Assembly (NCBI RefSeq): GCF_017744555.1
Contig: NZ_JAGIBD010000004.1
Location: forward strand, 1-64,000
DNA: 64,000 nt
DNA from: Cellulomonas sp.
GTDB taxonomy: Bacteria; Actinomycetota; Actinomycetes; Actinomycetales; Cellulomonadaceae
Direction: 5' to 3'
Below, one piece after another: positions 51,479 to 59,960 of the stretch (its first letter is position 1; every line of letters begins with the position of its first letter). Position numbers and translations under genes: made by a program. The notes below the pieces were generated by a model, which saw only the letters and a program-made list of their open reading frames with translations, made no database searches and was not told the DNA's origin.

Positions 51479-52976
51479 CCCGACCGCGCGGGAGATGCGG
51501 ACCTACGGCAACTGGCGCCAGCCGACGTCGCCCGGCCTCATGGGCCTCGGCTCGGTCGGCACGGCGATGCTGCTCGGCGGGCTCGTCGTGGTCGTCATGG
51601 TCGTGATGGTCGGCGGCCCGCTCAAGGGGTTCGTCACCGCGGCGGTGCTCGGCGGCGTCATGCTCGCGGTGCTGACCAAGGACAAGCACGGCAAGAACCT
51701 CATCAGCCGCACGGGTGCCCGCGCCGCGTGGTGGCAGTCGCGGTCCCGGGGCACGCACCTGTACCGCTCGGGCCCGCTCGGCCGTGCGCTGTGGGGCACC
51801 TACCAGCTCCCGGGCCTGGCCGCGCCGACGCGGCTGAGCGAGCACACCGACTCGTACGGCCGGCCGTTCGCCCTGCTCTACACACCCGCGACGGGCAGCT
51901 ACTCGGTCGTGTTCGGCACCGAGCCCGACGGGGCGTCGCTCGTCGACCAGGAGCAGATCGACGTCTGGGTCGCCGGGTGGGGCCACTGGCTCGCCAACCT
52001 GGGTGACGAGCCAGGCCTGGAGGCCGCCTCGGTCACGATCGAGACCGCCCCCGACTCGGGCACGCGCCTGCGGCGCGAGGTCGAGATGAACCTTGACCCG
52101 AACGCACCGCCGTTCGCGCGCGCGATGCTGGAGGAGGCGGTGGCGCGGTACCCGCTGGGCTCGTCGACCGTGAAGGCGTTCGTCTCCGTCACGTTCACCG
52201 CCGCGGCCCGGGTCGGCGGCAAGCGCAGGACGGTCGAGGAGATGGGCCGCGAGCTCGCCTCCCGGCTGCCCGCCATGACCCAGACGCTCCAGGCGACGGG
52301 CGCGGGCGCCGCGCACCCGTTGAGCGCGCAGGAGCTGTGCGAGACGGTCCGCATCGCGTACGACCCGGCGTCGGCAAGCCTCATCGACGAGGCGCACGCC
52401 GCGGGCGAGATCCCGGAGCTCTCGTGGCCCGACGTCGGCCCCACCGCGCACGAGGCGGCGTGGGACGGCTACCGGCACGACTCGGCGTACAGCGTCACCT
52501 GGTCGATGACCGCGGCACCGCGCGGCACCGTCCAGTCAGGCGTGCTCGCGCGATTCCTGGCGCCGCACCGCGAGATCGCCCGCAAGCGCGTCACGCTCCT
52601 GTACCGGCCCATCGACGCCGCCCGTGCCGCCGCGCTCGTCGAGACGGACCTGCGCGCCGCGGAGTTCCGGCAGACGTCGACGACCAAGCCCGCTGCGCGG
52701 GACGTGCTCGCGGTGCGCGCCGCCGCCGCGACGGCCGCGGAGGAGGCGTCCGGCGCGGGGCTCGTGAACTTCGGCCTGCTCGTGACGGCGACCGTGATGG
52801 ACCGCCGGCAGGAGGCCGACGCCCGCGCGGCGATCGACAGCCTGTCCGCCACCGCCCGGCTCCGGCTCCGCCCGGTGTACGGGTCGCAGGACTCGGCCTT
52901 CGCGGCGGCCCTCCCCCTCGGGCTCGTGCTGTCCAAGCACATCAAGGTGCCGGCCGAGCTGCGGGACAAGCTGTGA
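51465..52976 (+). CDS. SCO6880-family membrane protein of the secretion cluster
   Basis: A 503-residue protein from GTG 51465 (AGGGAGG upstream), overlapping the previous gene by 14 bases. Two adjacent helices (MGLGSVGTAMLLGGLVVVVMVVMV and FVTAAVLGGVMLAVLT) lie at residues about 25-70. A large cytosolic region follows, with LLYTPATGSYSVVFGTEPDG and EVEMNLDPNAPPFARAMLEEAV, typical of the SCO6880 family found beside VirB4-like ATPases in actinobacterial conjugation loci. It resembles the VirB3/VirB4 N-terminal module of other systems and probably docks the ATPase at the membrane. Confidence 0.8.
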   Translation: MAVSDPTAREMRTYGNWRQPTSPGLMGLGSVGTAMLLGGLVVVVMVVMVGGPLKGFVTAAVLGGVMLAVLTKDKHGKNLISRTGARAAWWQSRSRGTHLYRSGPLGRALWGTYQLPGLAAPTRLSEHTDSYGRPFALLYTPATGSYSVVFGTEPDGASLVDQEQIDVWVAGWGHWLANLGDEPGLEAASVTIETAPDSGTRLRREVEMNLDPNAPPFARAMLEEAVARYPLGSSTVKAFVSVTFTAAARVGGKRRTVEEMGRELASRLPAMTQTLQATGAGAAHPLSAQELCETVRIAYDPASASLIDEAHAAGEIPELSWPDVGPTAHEAAWDGYRHDSAYSVTWSMTAAPRGTVQSGVLARFLAPHREIARKRVTLLYRPIDAARAAALVETDLRAAEFRQTSTTKPAARDVLAVRAAAATAAEEASGAGLVNFGLLVTATVMDRRQEADARAAIDSLSATARLRLRPVYGSQDSAFAAALPLGLVLSKHIKVPAELRDKL

Positions 52977-54556
52977 GCGGACGTCGGGCCGCGACCACCA
53001 AGGACACGACCGGGCCGGACCTGCGCCGTAGGAAGTCCACGAAGGCGCCGGCCGCCCCCGAGGAGATCCGTCCCCAGCGTCCGCCGATGCGCGGCTGGCT
53101 GGGCCGGGGCCGCGGGACGTCGTCGTACGTGCAGGCCGCGGACGAGTGGCGCGGGACGACGGTGCAGGTCTGCGGCCTGTGGCCGTTCTCGATCGGCGCC
53201 GGCACCCCGATGGTCGGCGTGCCCATCGGCCGCCACATCCACACCGGCGCGACGTTGTGCTGCGACCCGATCAGCTGGTTCCAGCGCGCGAAGCTCATCA
53301 GCAACCCGTCGGCGTTCGTGCTCGGCAAGCCGGGCCTCGGCAAGTCGACGCTCATCCGCCGGATGGCGCTCGGGCTGGCTGGGTACGGCGTCATGCCGCT
53401 CGTGCTCGGCGACCTCAAGCCCGACTACGTCGACCTCATCGAGGCGCTCGGCGGCCAGGTCATCACGCTCGGCCGCGGACGCGGCTACCTCAACGTGCTC
53501 GACCCCGGGGAGGCCACGGCGGCGGCGGCGCGGCTGTCCGGCACCGCACGCCAGCAGGTCCTGGCGGACGCGCACGGACGACGGCACACGATGGTCGCGG
53601 CGCTGCTCACGATCATGCGGTCCGCCCCGCCCACGGACCGCGAGGAGACGATCCTCGACCGGGCGCTCAAGGTCCTCGATGAGCGGCATCCGGGCGTCCC
53701 GGTGCTCGGCGACCTGCTGCGCGTCGTCCAGGAGGGGCCAGACGAGGTCCGCGCCGTCGCGCTCGACCGGGGCGACGACACCCGCTACCGGGCCATCACC
53801 GAGAACCTCGAGGCGTCGCTCATCGGCCTCGTCGGCGGCGGCCGGCTCGGCGAGACGTTCTCCCGGCCGACGACCAACCCGATGAAGCGCGACGCGCCCG
53901 TGGTCTACGACGTGTCCGCGATCGACGACTCCGAGATGGACCTGCAGGCCGCGACGCTGCTCGCGTGCTGGTCGGCGGGGTTCGGCACGGTCAACGTCGC
54001 GAACGCCCTGGCCGACGCGGGGCTCGAGCCGCGACGGCACTACTTCGTGATCCTCGACGAGCTGTGGCGCGCCCTGCGGGCCGGCCGCGGCATGGTCGAC
54101 CGCGTCGACGCGCTCACGCGGCTCAACCGGCAGCGCGGCGTGGGCATGGCGATGATCTCGCACACCATGAGCGACCTCCTCGCGCTGCCGACCGAGGAGG
54201 ACCGGATGAAGGCGCGCGGTTTCGTCGAGCGCTCCGGCATGGTGATCTGCGGCGGTCTTCCGTCCGCGGAGATGCCGCAGCTCACCGCGGCGGTGCCGTT
54301 CTCGCGGGCCGAGCAGGAGCTGCTCGTCGGGTGGCAGGACCCGCCCGCCTGGGACCCCGCGACGGGTCGTGAGGCGGAGCCGCCCGGGCGCGGCAAGTTC
54401 CTCGTCAAGGTCGGCGGCCGCCCCGGCATCCCGGTGTCGGTACAGCTCACGGCCGCCGAGGCGTCGATCAACGACACCAACAAGCTCTGGCACGACCGCT
54501 CCCGCATCGGCTCGGCCGCCGCCCAGCCGGTCCCCGCGCAGGAAGGCGCCCTGTGA
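52973..54556 (+). CDS. VirB4/TraC-like secretion ATPase
   Basis: A 527-residue ATPase. The N-terminal basic region and a domain with ISWFQRAKLISNPSAFVLGKPGLGKSTLIRRMAL carry Walker A (about residues 118-126). GDLKPDYVDLIEALGGQVITLGRGRG follows, and Walker B is HYFVILDELWRALRAG, with a sensor segment NRQRGVGMAMISHTMSDLLALP. This is the motor domain of VirB4-like proteins. The usual N-terminal half of VirB4 is missing and seems to be supplied by the SCO6880-family neighbour. GTG start overlaps the previous stop (GTGA). Confidence 0.85.
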   Translation: MSGRRAATTKDTTGPDLRRRKSTKAPAAPEEIRPQRPPMRGWLGRGRGTSSYVQAADEWRGTTVQVCGLWPFSIGAGTPMVGVPIGRHIHTGATLCCDPISWFQRAKLISNPSAFVLGKPGLGKSTLIRRMALGLAGYGVMPLVLGDLKPDYVDLIEALGGQVITLGRGRGYLNVLDPGEATAAAARLSGTARQQVLADAHGRRHTMVAALLTIMRSAPPTDREETILDRALKVLDERHPGVPVLGDLLRVVQEGPDEVRAVALDRGDDTRYRAITENLEASLIGLVGGGRLGETFSRPTTNPMKRDAPVVYDVSAIDDSEMDLQAATLLACWSAGFGTVNVANALADAGLEPRRHYFVILDELWRALRAGRGMVDRVDALTRLNRQRGVGMAMISHTMSDLLALPTEEDRMKARGFVERSGMVICGGLPSAEMPQLTAAVPFSRAEQELLVGWQDPPAWDPATGREAEPPGRGKFLVKVGGRPGIPVSVQLTAAEASINDTNKLWHDRSRIGSAAAQPVPAQEGAL

Positions 54557-56301
54557 GCCCGAACAACCGCCGGCGCGACCCGGGCGGCCTGTCCGGCGAG
54601 ACGCTGCTCGTGTGCGTCGCGGTCGCCGTCGCCGTCGTCGTGGTCGGCGGTGCGTGGGTCGCCGTGCGCGTCGGTCACGCGCTCGACGGGGCCTCGGCCG
54701 GCGTCCCCACCGGCCCGTTCGAGGTGTTCTTCGGGCTGCTCAAGGGCACCGTCGCGTGGCCGTCCTCCGGGACCTGGGTGCTCGTCGGGCTGGTCGTCGT
54801 CGTGGCGCTGCTGGCGTTCGTCGGACGGGCGTCCGTGCGGTCGGTCCGGGGTTCGCGCAGCCGCGTGGACCGCGCGGCCGGGTTCCTCGGGCGCGGCAAG
54901 GACGTCGAGGCCCTGAGCCGGCGCAACGCCGGCGCGACCGCGACGCGCCTGGGGGTCGACGGCTCCCCCGGCGTGCTCGTCGGGCGCGCGGTCGGCAACA
55001 ACGAGCCCCTGTACGGCTCGTGGGAGGACATGCACGTCGACATCTGGGGCCCGCGCACGGGCAAGACGACGAGCCGCGCGGTCCCGGCGATCCTCGACGC
55101 ACCGGGCGGAGTGCTCGTGACGTCGAACAAGCGCGACGTCGTGGACGCGACGCGCGACCTGCGCACCGAGCGCGGCCCGGTGTGGGTCTTCGACCCGCAG
55201 GGCATCGCCCTCGAGGAGCCGACGTGGTGGTGGGACCCGCTGAGCTACGTGACGGACGAGGTCCGCGCCGCCCGCCTCGCCGAGCACTTCGCCGCGGGCT
55301 CGCGCGACCCGGGCGCCCGCACGGACGCGTTCTTCGACCCTGCCGGTCAGGACCTGCTCGCGGGGCTGCTGCTCGCGGCGGCGCTCGACGGCCGCGCGAT
55401 CACCGACGCCTACTCGTGGCTGACCCGCCCGACGGACGAGACCCCCGTCGACATCCTGCGGGACCACGGCTACCGGCTCACCGCCGACCAGGTCGCGGGC
55501 GTCATCACCGCGCCCGACAAGCAGCGCGGCGGCATCTACGGCACGGCCCAGCAGATGGCGTCGTGCCTCACGAGCCGGGCGGTCGCGCGCTGGATCTCCC
55601 CCGACGGACCGTCCGACCGGCGTCCGAGGCTCGACCCGCTCGAGCTGGTCCAGGCCAGCGGCACGCTGTACTCGCTCTCCAAGGAGGGCCGCGGCACCGC
55701 GGGACCGCTCGTCACGGCGCTCACCGTGGCGATCGTCGAGGCGGCCGAGGACCTCGCCGCACGCTCCCCCGGCGGCCGGCTCTCCGTCCCGCTGGTCGGC
55801 GTGCTCGACGAGGCCGCGAACGTGTGCCGCTGGCGCGAGCTGCCCAACCTGTACAGCCACTACGGCTCGCGCGGGATCGTGCTCATGACGATCCTCCAGT
55901 CGTGGTCGCAGGGCGTGGAGGTGTGGGGCGAGCACGGCATGAAGAAGCTGTGGTCGGCCGCCAACGTCAAGGTCTACGGCGGCGGCGTCAGCGACGCGGC
56001 GTTCCTCGAGGACCTCTCGAAGCTCGTCGGCGACTACGACCGGCGCGCGTCGTCCGTCTCGACCACCAAGGGCCAGCGGACCGTCTCGCAGCAGCTCCAG
56101 CGCGACCGGATCCTCGACGTCGCCGATCTCGCGGCGATGCCCAAGGGCCGGGCGCTCGTGCTCGCGTCGGGGTCTCGCCCCACGCTGATCCGCACGCAGC
56201 CCTGGATGACGGGCCCGCACGCGACTGCCGTGCGCGCGTCGATCGCCGCGCACGACCCGTCCGCGAGCGCCGTGCTCGCCGAGGCCGAGGAGCGCGCATG
56301 A
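54553..56301 (+). CDS. VirD4/TraG-family coupling ATPase
   Basis: A 582-residue protein with two N-terminal helices (about residues 19-40 and 75-95). The cytosolic domain has Walker A WGPRTGKTTSRAVPAIL (about 170), SNKRDVVDATR and WVFDPQGIA, and Walker B LVGVLDEAANVCRWRELPNLYSHYGSRGI. Coupling proteins recruit substrates to type IV secretion channels. It is the clearest secretion marker of the cluster. No relaxase accompanies it, so the substrate may be protein, or DNA mobilised from elsewhere. GTG start overlaps the previous stop. Confidence 0.9.
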   Translation: MSPNNRRRDPGGLSGETLLVCVAVAVAVVVVGGAWVAVRVGHALDGASAGVPTGPFEVFFGLLKGTVAWPSSGTWVLVGLVVVVALLAFVGRASVRSVRGSRSRVDRAAGFLGRGKDVEALSRRNAGATATRLGVDGSPGVLVGRAVGNNEPLYGSWEDMHVDIWGPRTGKTTSRAVPAILDAPGGVLVTSNKRDVVDATRDLRTERGPVWVFDPQGIALEEPTWWWDPLSYVTDEVRAARLAEHFAAGSRDPGARTDAFFDPAGQDLLAGLLLAAALDGRAITDAYSWLTRPTDETPVDILRDHGYRLTADQVAGVITAPDKQRGGIYGTAQQMASCLTSRAVARWISPDGPSDRRPRLDPLELVQASGTLYSLSKEGRGTAGPLVTALTVAIVEAAEDLAARSPGGRLSVPLVGVLDEAANVCRWRELPNLYSHYGSRGIVLMTILQSWSQGVEVWGEHGMKKLWSAANVKVYGGGVSDAAFLEDLSKLVGDYDRRASSVSTTKGQRTVSQQLQRDRILDVADLAAMPKGRALVLASGSRPTLIRTQPWMTGPHATAVRASIAAHDPSASAVLAEAEERA

Positions 56302-56732
56302 CGTACGACGCGGACGCCGACTGGGCGGCGGTCGACGGGCAGCTCCTCGGCACCCCGGTGACGCCGGGCCTGGACGGCGCGCTGCACTTCGGCTCGGTCG
56401 ACGAGTTCGTCCGGGACTACCTGCGGCACGTGTACAAGCGGCGGGTCGACGGGCGCAGCCGGTGCTGGGCGGCCGAGTGGTGGCGGTCGGAGGAGGCCGT
56501 CGTGCGGCTCGAGGCGCTGTGGCGGTCGTGGGAGGCCCTGCGGCTCGACGCAGCGACCGGGATGAGCGAGTGGTTCCGGGACCACGCGGACTACCACATG
56601 GGCGTCCTGCTGGACCCGGACGGGCCGTTCGCCGGGGCCACGGGCGACGCCGACACGTGCCGGCGGGGCGACCCGCTGCCGTACGCGGCACCGCCCGAGG
56701 CGATGTTCCCTGACGTGCGGGTGGCGACTTAG
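56298..56732 (+). CDS. DUF4913 protein
   Basis: A 144-residue soluble protein of a family common on actinobacterial conjugative plasmids and integrative elements. The core is CWAAEWWRSEEAVVRLEALWRSWEALRLDAATGMSEWFRDHADYHMGVLLDPDGPF. Function unknown. It overlaps the coupling-protein gene by 4 bases and is the last gene of the plus-strand operon. Its presence supports an origin of the cluster in conjugative elements. A weak hairpin GAGCGA/TCGCTC lies at 56805-56819, past the stop. Confidence 0.8.
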   Translation: MTYDADADWAAVDGQLLGTPVTPGLDGALHFGSVDEFVRDYLRHVYKRRVDGRSRCWAAEWWRSEEAVVRLEALWRSWEALRLDAATGMSEWFRDHADYHMGVLLDPDGPFAGATGDADTCRRGDPLPYAAPPEAMFPDVRVAT

Positions 56733-56867
56733 CCGTCCTGGGCTGCAACGCGACGGCGGGTCCCTCAGCGGGGTCTCGTGCCAGGCGGCGCGGCGCGGTC
56801 CATCGAGCGACCCTCGCTCTGCCCTCGGACGGCTCCCGATGGCGAGCTTGCGTCGCCGGCTTCCGCC

Positions 56868-57494
56868 TCAGCGGCTCCGTGTCGGCGCAGGCCCGGCGGA
56901 CCTTGTCCGCGTCGACGCGCGCGCAGCCGTCCGGGTCCGCGCCGTGGTCGACCCGCTGCGACCCGCCGTCCGCGTCGCCGTGTCGCGTCCACGCGTCGCG
57001 TGCGTCGGGGGGTGGGCGTTGCTGACGTCTGCCCGGATGCGGCCCGCGGCGAGCTCGCGGTCCACGCCGCGACGTTCGAGGTCCGACGCCCACGCGTCAC
57101 GCCGCTCACCCGAGTCGTACGCGACCCGGGCTCCCTCGTGGGCTGCATCGACGACGGCGTCGTCCGTGGTCGGACCGTGCTCCGCCTCGTCGGCGCCCAC
57201 CCCGTACTCCCGGTGCTCCACGTGCTCGGCGCCCCGTGCCGTGGTCTCCGCGACCTCCTCGAGCTGCACGGCCCGGCCGCGGTCGTCGCGTGCCAGCGCC
57301 CGCTGGACGTCCGCCTGCCGCCGGAGCGTCTCGGCACGTGCCGTGGCGTCGCGTGCGGCACCGGTGGCGGTCGCCTGCCCGGTGAGGTCGACGCCGAACC
57401 GCTCGCGCACGTCGCCGCCCGCGCGGTGGGCGTCCTGCCTCGGCACGCGCGACCTCGCCTCGGCCGCGGTCCGGTCCTCGTCCTGCTCGCGCAC
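56868..57494 (-). CDS. Charged helical protein convergent with the secretion operon
   Basis: A 208-residue protein from GTG 57494, with GGAGG 5 bases upstream. Almost every codon ends in G or C, unlike the competing frames. It is about 30 percent Asp, Glu and Arg, predicted helical up to residue 150 (GGDVRERFGVDLTGQATATGA; DDAVVDAAHEGARVAYDSGERRDAW), then a Thr/Arg/Ala-rich tail. No cysteine, signal or membrane segment is present. I do not recognise the family. It faces the DUF4913 gene and diverges from the toxin-antitoxin pair; a substrate, chaperone or mobilisation accessory are possibilities. Confidence 0.65.
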   Translation of the reverse strand: MREQDEDRTAAEARSRVPRQDAHRAGGDVRERFGVDLTGQATATGAARDATARAETLRRQADVQRALARDDRGRAVQLEEVAETTARGAEHVEHREYGVGADEAEHGPTTDDAVVDAAHEGARVAYDSGERRDAWASDLERRGVDRELAAGRIRADVSNAHPPTHATRGRDTATRTAGRSGSTTARTRTAARASTRTRSAGPAPTRSR

Positions 57495-57559
57495 ACGACC
57501 TCCACCGTCGTCGACTCGGCCCGTTCCGTGCTCGGCACGGCGATCGCGGTCACCCTATC

Positions 57560-57569
57560 GACGATCGTC
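57560..57569. promoter_or_regulatory. Palindrome GACGATCGTC upstream of the toxin-antitoxin genes
   Basis: A ten-base perfect palindrome 59 bases before the antitoxin ATG, followed by the relatively A/T-rich TGTGGATATC. It is a candidate autoregulatory operator, with no further evidence. Confidence 0.3.
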
Positions 57570-57628
57570 TGTGGATATCGGGGTCACGGGTGGTGCCGGT
57601 CCGGTAGCGTCCCGCGCGGAGGTGTGGC

Positions 57629-58108
57629 ATGGACAATCAGGACACGACCGGGGTGGACGAGCAGGTCACGGCCGTACGGGTGCTGCACTTGCGCTCGCTG
57701 GTCGATCGACTCGACTACCTGCGAGCGCTGCGTCCGCTGGCTCAGGTGCTCTCGGCCGTCGACATCGCCCGGAGGTTCGGCGTCACGCCCGAGTCCGTCG
57801 AGCAGGCGCTCAAGTCCGCCGCCAAGGTCCCCGACCCCGTCCCGGGCTTCTCGTCGGCCAGCCCGTTCGAGGTCGCCCAGCGCTACGCGGCCGGATACCT
57901 GACCCGCGAGCAGATGATCGACGAGCTCTCCCGCTGGGACTACCTCCCCCAGGACCGGGCCAAGAACATCCTCGACGACCTGCTGATCGACCCTCCTGGG
58001 ACCACCGACGAGGTACAACGGGCGTACGGCCTGCGGCTCATCGACGCCGAGGCGTACGAAAAGGTGATCCGCTCCGCCGGAGCTCGCCGCGGAACGCTCA
58101 ACACGTGA
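57629..58108 (+). CDS. Putative antitoxin of the zeta-toxin pair, HTH-containing
   Basis: A 159-residue acidic protein with GCGGAGG before the ATG. A helix-turn-helix-like stretch is VLSAVDIARRFGVTPESVEQALKSA (about residues 40-65). A second part, ASPFEVAQRYAAGYLTREQMIDELSRWDYLP, precedes a short C-terminal domain. It is not related to the 90-residue epsilon antitoxin or to PezA as far as I can see. Its stop overlaps the kinase start (GTGA), the usual tight coupling of antitoxin and toxin, so the role is inferred from position. Confidence 0.65.
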   Translation: MDNQDTTGVDEQVTAVRVLHLRSLVDRLDYLRALRPLAQVLSAVDIARRFGVTPESVEQALKSAAKVPDPVPGFSSASPFEVAQRYAAGYLTREQMIDELSRWDYLPQDRAKNILDDLLIDPPGTTDEVQRAYGLRLIDAEAYEKVIRSAGARRGTLNT

Positions 58109-59091
58109 GCACGCAGGACCAGGTCGCTGCCCACAGGGACACCGTCCGCCGACTGAGCGAACCTGGCGGCGCACTGTCGATGGACAACCCGCGCACGACG
58201 ATCACCAACCCCGAGTGGTTCGCCACGCCCGAAGACCCCATGCCGAGCCGACTCGACCTGCACGACCGACTCCTCGCGGAGTACCGGGCGTCCCAGCCGA
58301 ACGTGGCTCGCGAGCGTCGCGCGATCGTCCTCGCCGGCCCGCCAGGAGCAGGCAAGTCGACGGTGCTGAAGCAGGCGCTCGGAGACGGCGTGGACACCTA
58401 CCTGCGGGTGGACCCGGACGAGTTCAAGGCCAAGCTGCTGCGGCAGGCGGTGGCCGACGGCTCGTACGAGTCGACGATCAAGCCGGACGAGATCAAGCAG
58501 CTCGAGGCGGGCGGCGAGAAGTTCTTCCCCATGGAGATGGCCTCCCTCGTGCACGACGAGTCGTCGCTGCTGGCCAAGCGGCTGCGCAACGAGGCCATCG
58601 CGAACGGCGAGAACCTGATCATCGACGGTGTGCTCGCCGACCCCGACAAGGCCGCCGCGCTCGGCCAGATGCTGGCGCGCGCGGGCTACGACGTCGAGGT
58701 GATCGACGTCGAGATCCCCTACGACGCGTCCGCGCAGTCGATCGCGAACCGGTGGGAGCACGACTACGTGGCCGCGCTTGAGGGTGCCGACGACCTCGGT
58801 GGCCGCTGGGTCCCGGACGAGTACGCCAGAGACGTCTTCGACGGTCCCGACGGGAAGTCCCGCCCCGAGCACTCCGCCGAGAACCTGGCCCACACGTGCC
58901 CCGAGGTCAGCCGGTTCCGGCGGTACCGCGGTGCCGCTGCCGACCAGCCCCGCAACCTCGAGACCGACCTGCACCGCAGCCGGCCGGGCGCACCGCTGAC
59001 CCCGACGCCCGACCCTCGCGCGGCGAAGCCGGTCACCCGCACGAGGCACACGAGCGTCCAGCCTCGCCACACCACGAGCCGCGGCGACTGA
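58105..59091 (+). CDS. Zeta-toxin-family kinase
   Basis: A 328-residue P-loop kinase with Walker A AGPPGAGKST (about 77-86), followed by YLRVDPDEFKAKLLRQAV, the substrate-binding region of zeta/PezT, which phosphorylate UDP-N-acetylglucosamine and poison wall synthesis. SSLLAKRLRNEAIANGENLIIDG matches the next family block. About 70 extra residues at the N-terminus and a Thr/Pro/Arg tail of about 60 residues distinguish it from small plasmid zetas. It adjoins the secretion cluster and could be a stabilising module, or an effector. Confidence 0.88.
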   Translation: MSTQDQVAAHRDTVRRLSEPGGALSMDNPRTTITNPEWFATPEDPMPSRLDLHDRLLAEYRASQPNVARERRAIVLAGPPGAGKSTVLKQALGDGVDTYLRVDPDEFKAKLLRQAVADGSYESTIKPDEIKQLEAGGEKFFPMEMASLVHDESSLLAKRLRNEAIANGENLIIDGVLADPDKAAALGQMLARAGYDVEVIDVEIPYDASAQSIANRWEHDYVAALEGADDLGGRWVPDEYARDVFDGPDGKSRPEHSAENLAHTCPEVSRFRRYRGAAADQPRNLETDLHRSRPGAPLTPTPDPRAAKPVTRTRHTSVQPRHTTSRGD

Positions 59092-59163
59092 GCGGGTCGG
59101 CGGAGGACCTGGCAGGCGACCGGCGGCACGCGGCGCACGGTAGCCCGACCGCGGACGCGACGG

Positions 59164-59901
59164 TCAGGCGTCGACGGCGTACCGCCGGACGAACGCGGCG
59201 AGCACGAGCGGTGGCGCCCAGACGTGAGACCGACGCGCCCGTTCCGCGAGCACGTCGTGGTCGACCGGACGGAAGTACCCGTACTCCCGGTAGACGCCGA
59301 GGCGCGTGATGATGCCGTCGACGTCCAGCTCGGGGTGGAACTGCGTCGCGTAGAGGTTCTGCCGCACCCGGAACATCTGGACGGGGCACGTCGCGGACGA
59401 CGCGAGGAGCGTCGCGGTCGGCGGCAGCACGGTGCACGCCTCCTTGTGCCCGACGAAGGCGTCGAACGTGTCCGGCACCTGCGCGAGCAGCGGGTCTGCA
59501 CGGCCCTCGGCGGTCAGCGTGATCGTCACGGCCCCGATGGGCTCGGGGTACGTCCGGTCGATGACGCCGCCCTGGTGCACGCCGAGCGTCCCGACGCCGT
59601 AGCACGCGCCGAGGAACGGCAGGTCGCGGTCGACCACGTCGTCGAGAAGCACCGCGACCTCCTCCTCGACGCGTCGCTGCGTCGGGGACTTGTCCTCCTC
59701 GGGCGTGCTGGCGTCGAACGGGCTGCCGCCGACGAGGATCCCGGAGATCTCGTCGAGGTCGAGGGCAGGGATCGGGCCCGCCTCCATGCGGATGCGGCGC
59801 AGGTCCTGCGGCCGCAGCCCCCCGTAGCGCAGCATCGCCGCGTACTCCCCGTCGGCCGCCTTGTCCTCGGCGCGCGAAGCCAGCAGCACGAACGGCTTCA
59901 T
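59164..59901 (-). CDS. Class I glutamine amidotransferase-like protein
   Basis: A 245-residue cytosolic protein of the GATase1 fold. The nucleophile elbow is PFLGACYGVGTLGVHQGG (Cys). The catalytic pair is in YATQFHPELDVDG (His, Glu). The oxyanion strand ISGILVGGSPFD is also seen. It lacks a synthetase partner and resembles stand-alone GuaA-type paralogues acting on glutamyl compounds. TAGCCT lies 6 bases before the ATG. Confidence 0.88.
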   Translation of the reverse strand: MKPFVLLASRAEDKAADGEYAAMLRYGGLRPQDLRRIRMEAGPIPALDLDEISGILVGGSPFDASTPEEDKSPTQRRVEEEVAVLLDDVVDRDLPFLGACYGVGTLGVHQGGVIDRTYPEPIGAVTITLTAEGRADPLLAQVPDTFDAFVGHKEACTVLPPTATLLASSATCPVQMFRVRQNLYATQFHPELDVDGIITRLGVYREYGYFRPVDHDVLAERARRSHVWAPPLVLAAFVRRYAVDA

Positions 59902-59907
59902 GCCCCG

Positions 59908-59913
59908 AGGCTA
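59908..59913 (-). promoter_or_regulatory. -10 element of the amidotransferase gene
   Basis: TAGCCT on the minus strand ends 6 bases before the ATG at 59901. Its divergent partner is the helicase. Confidence 0.5.
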
Positions 59914-59960
59914 GCCAGCCACCGGTGACCCGGCGCTGCGAGCGCGTGCGAGGATCGGGC

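Noticed and set aside
45467-59091. Reading the secretion cluster as an active integrative conjugative element
   Set aside because: No integrase, relaxase, replication gene, tRNA target or flanking direct repeat is visible, and base composition is uniform with the flanks.
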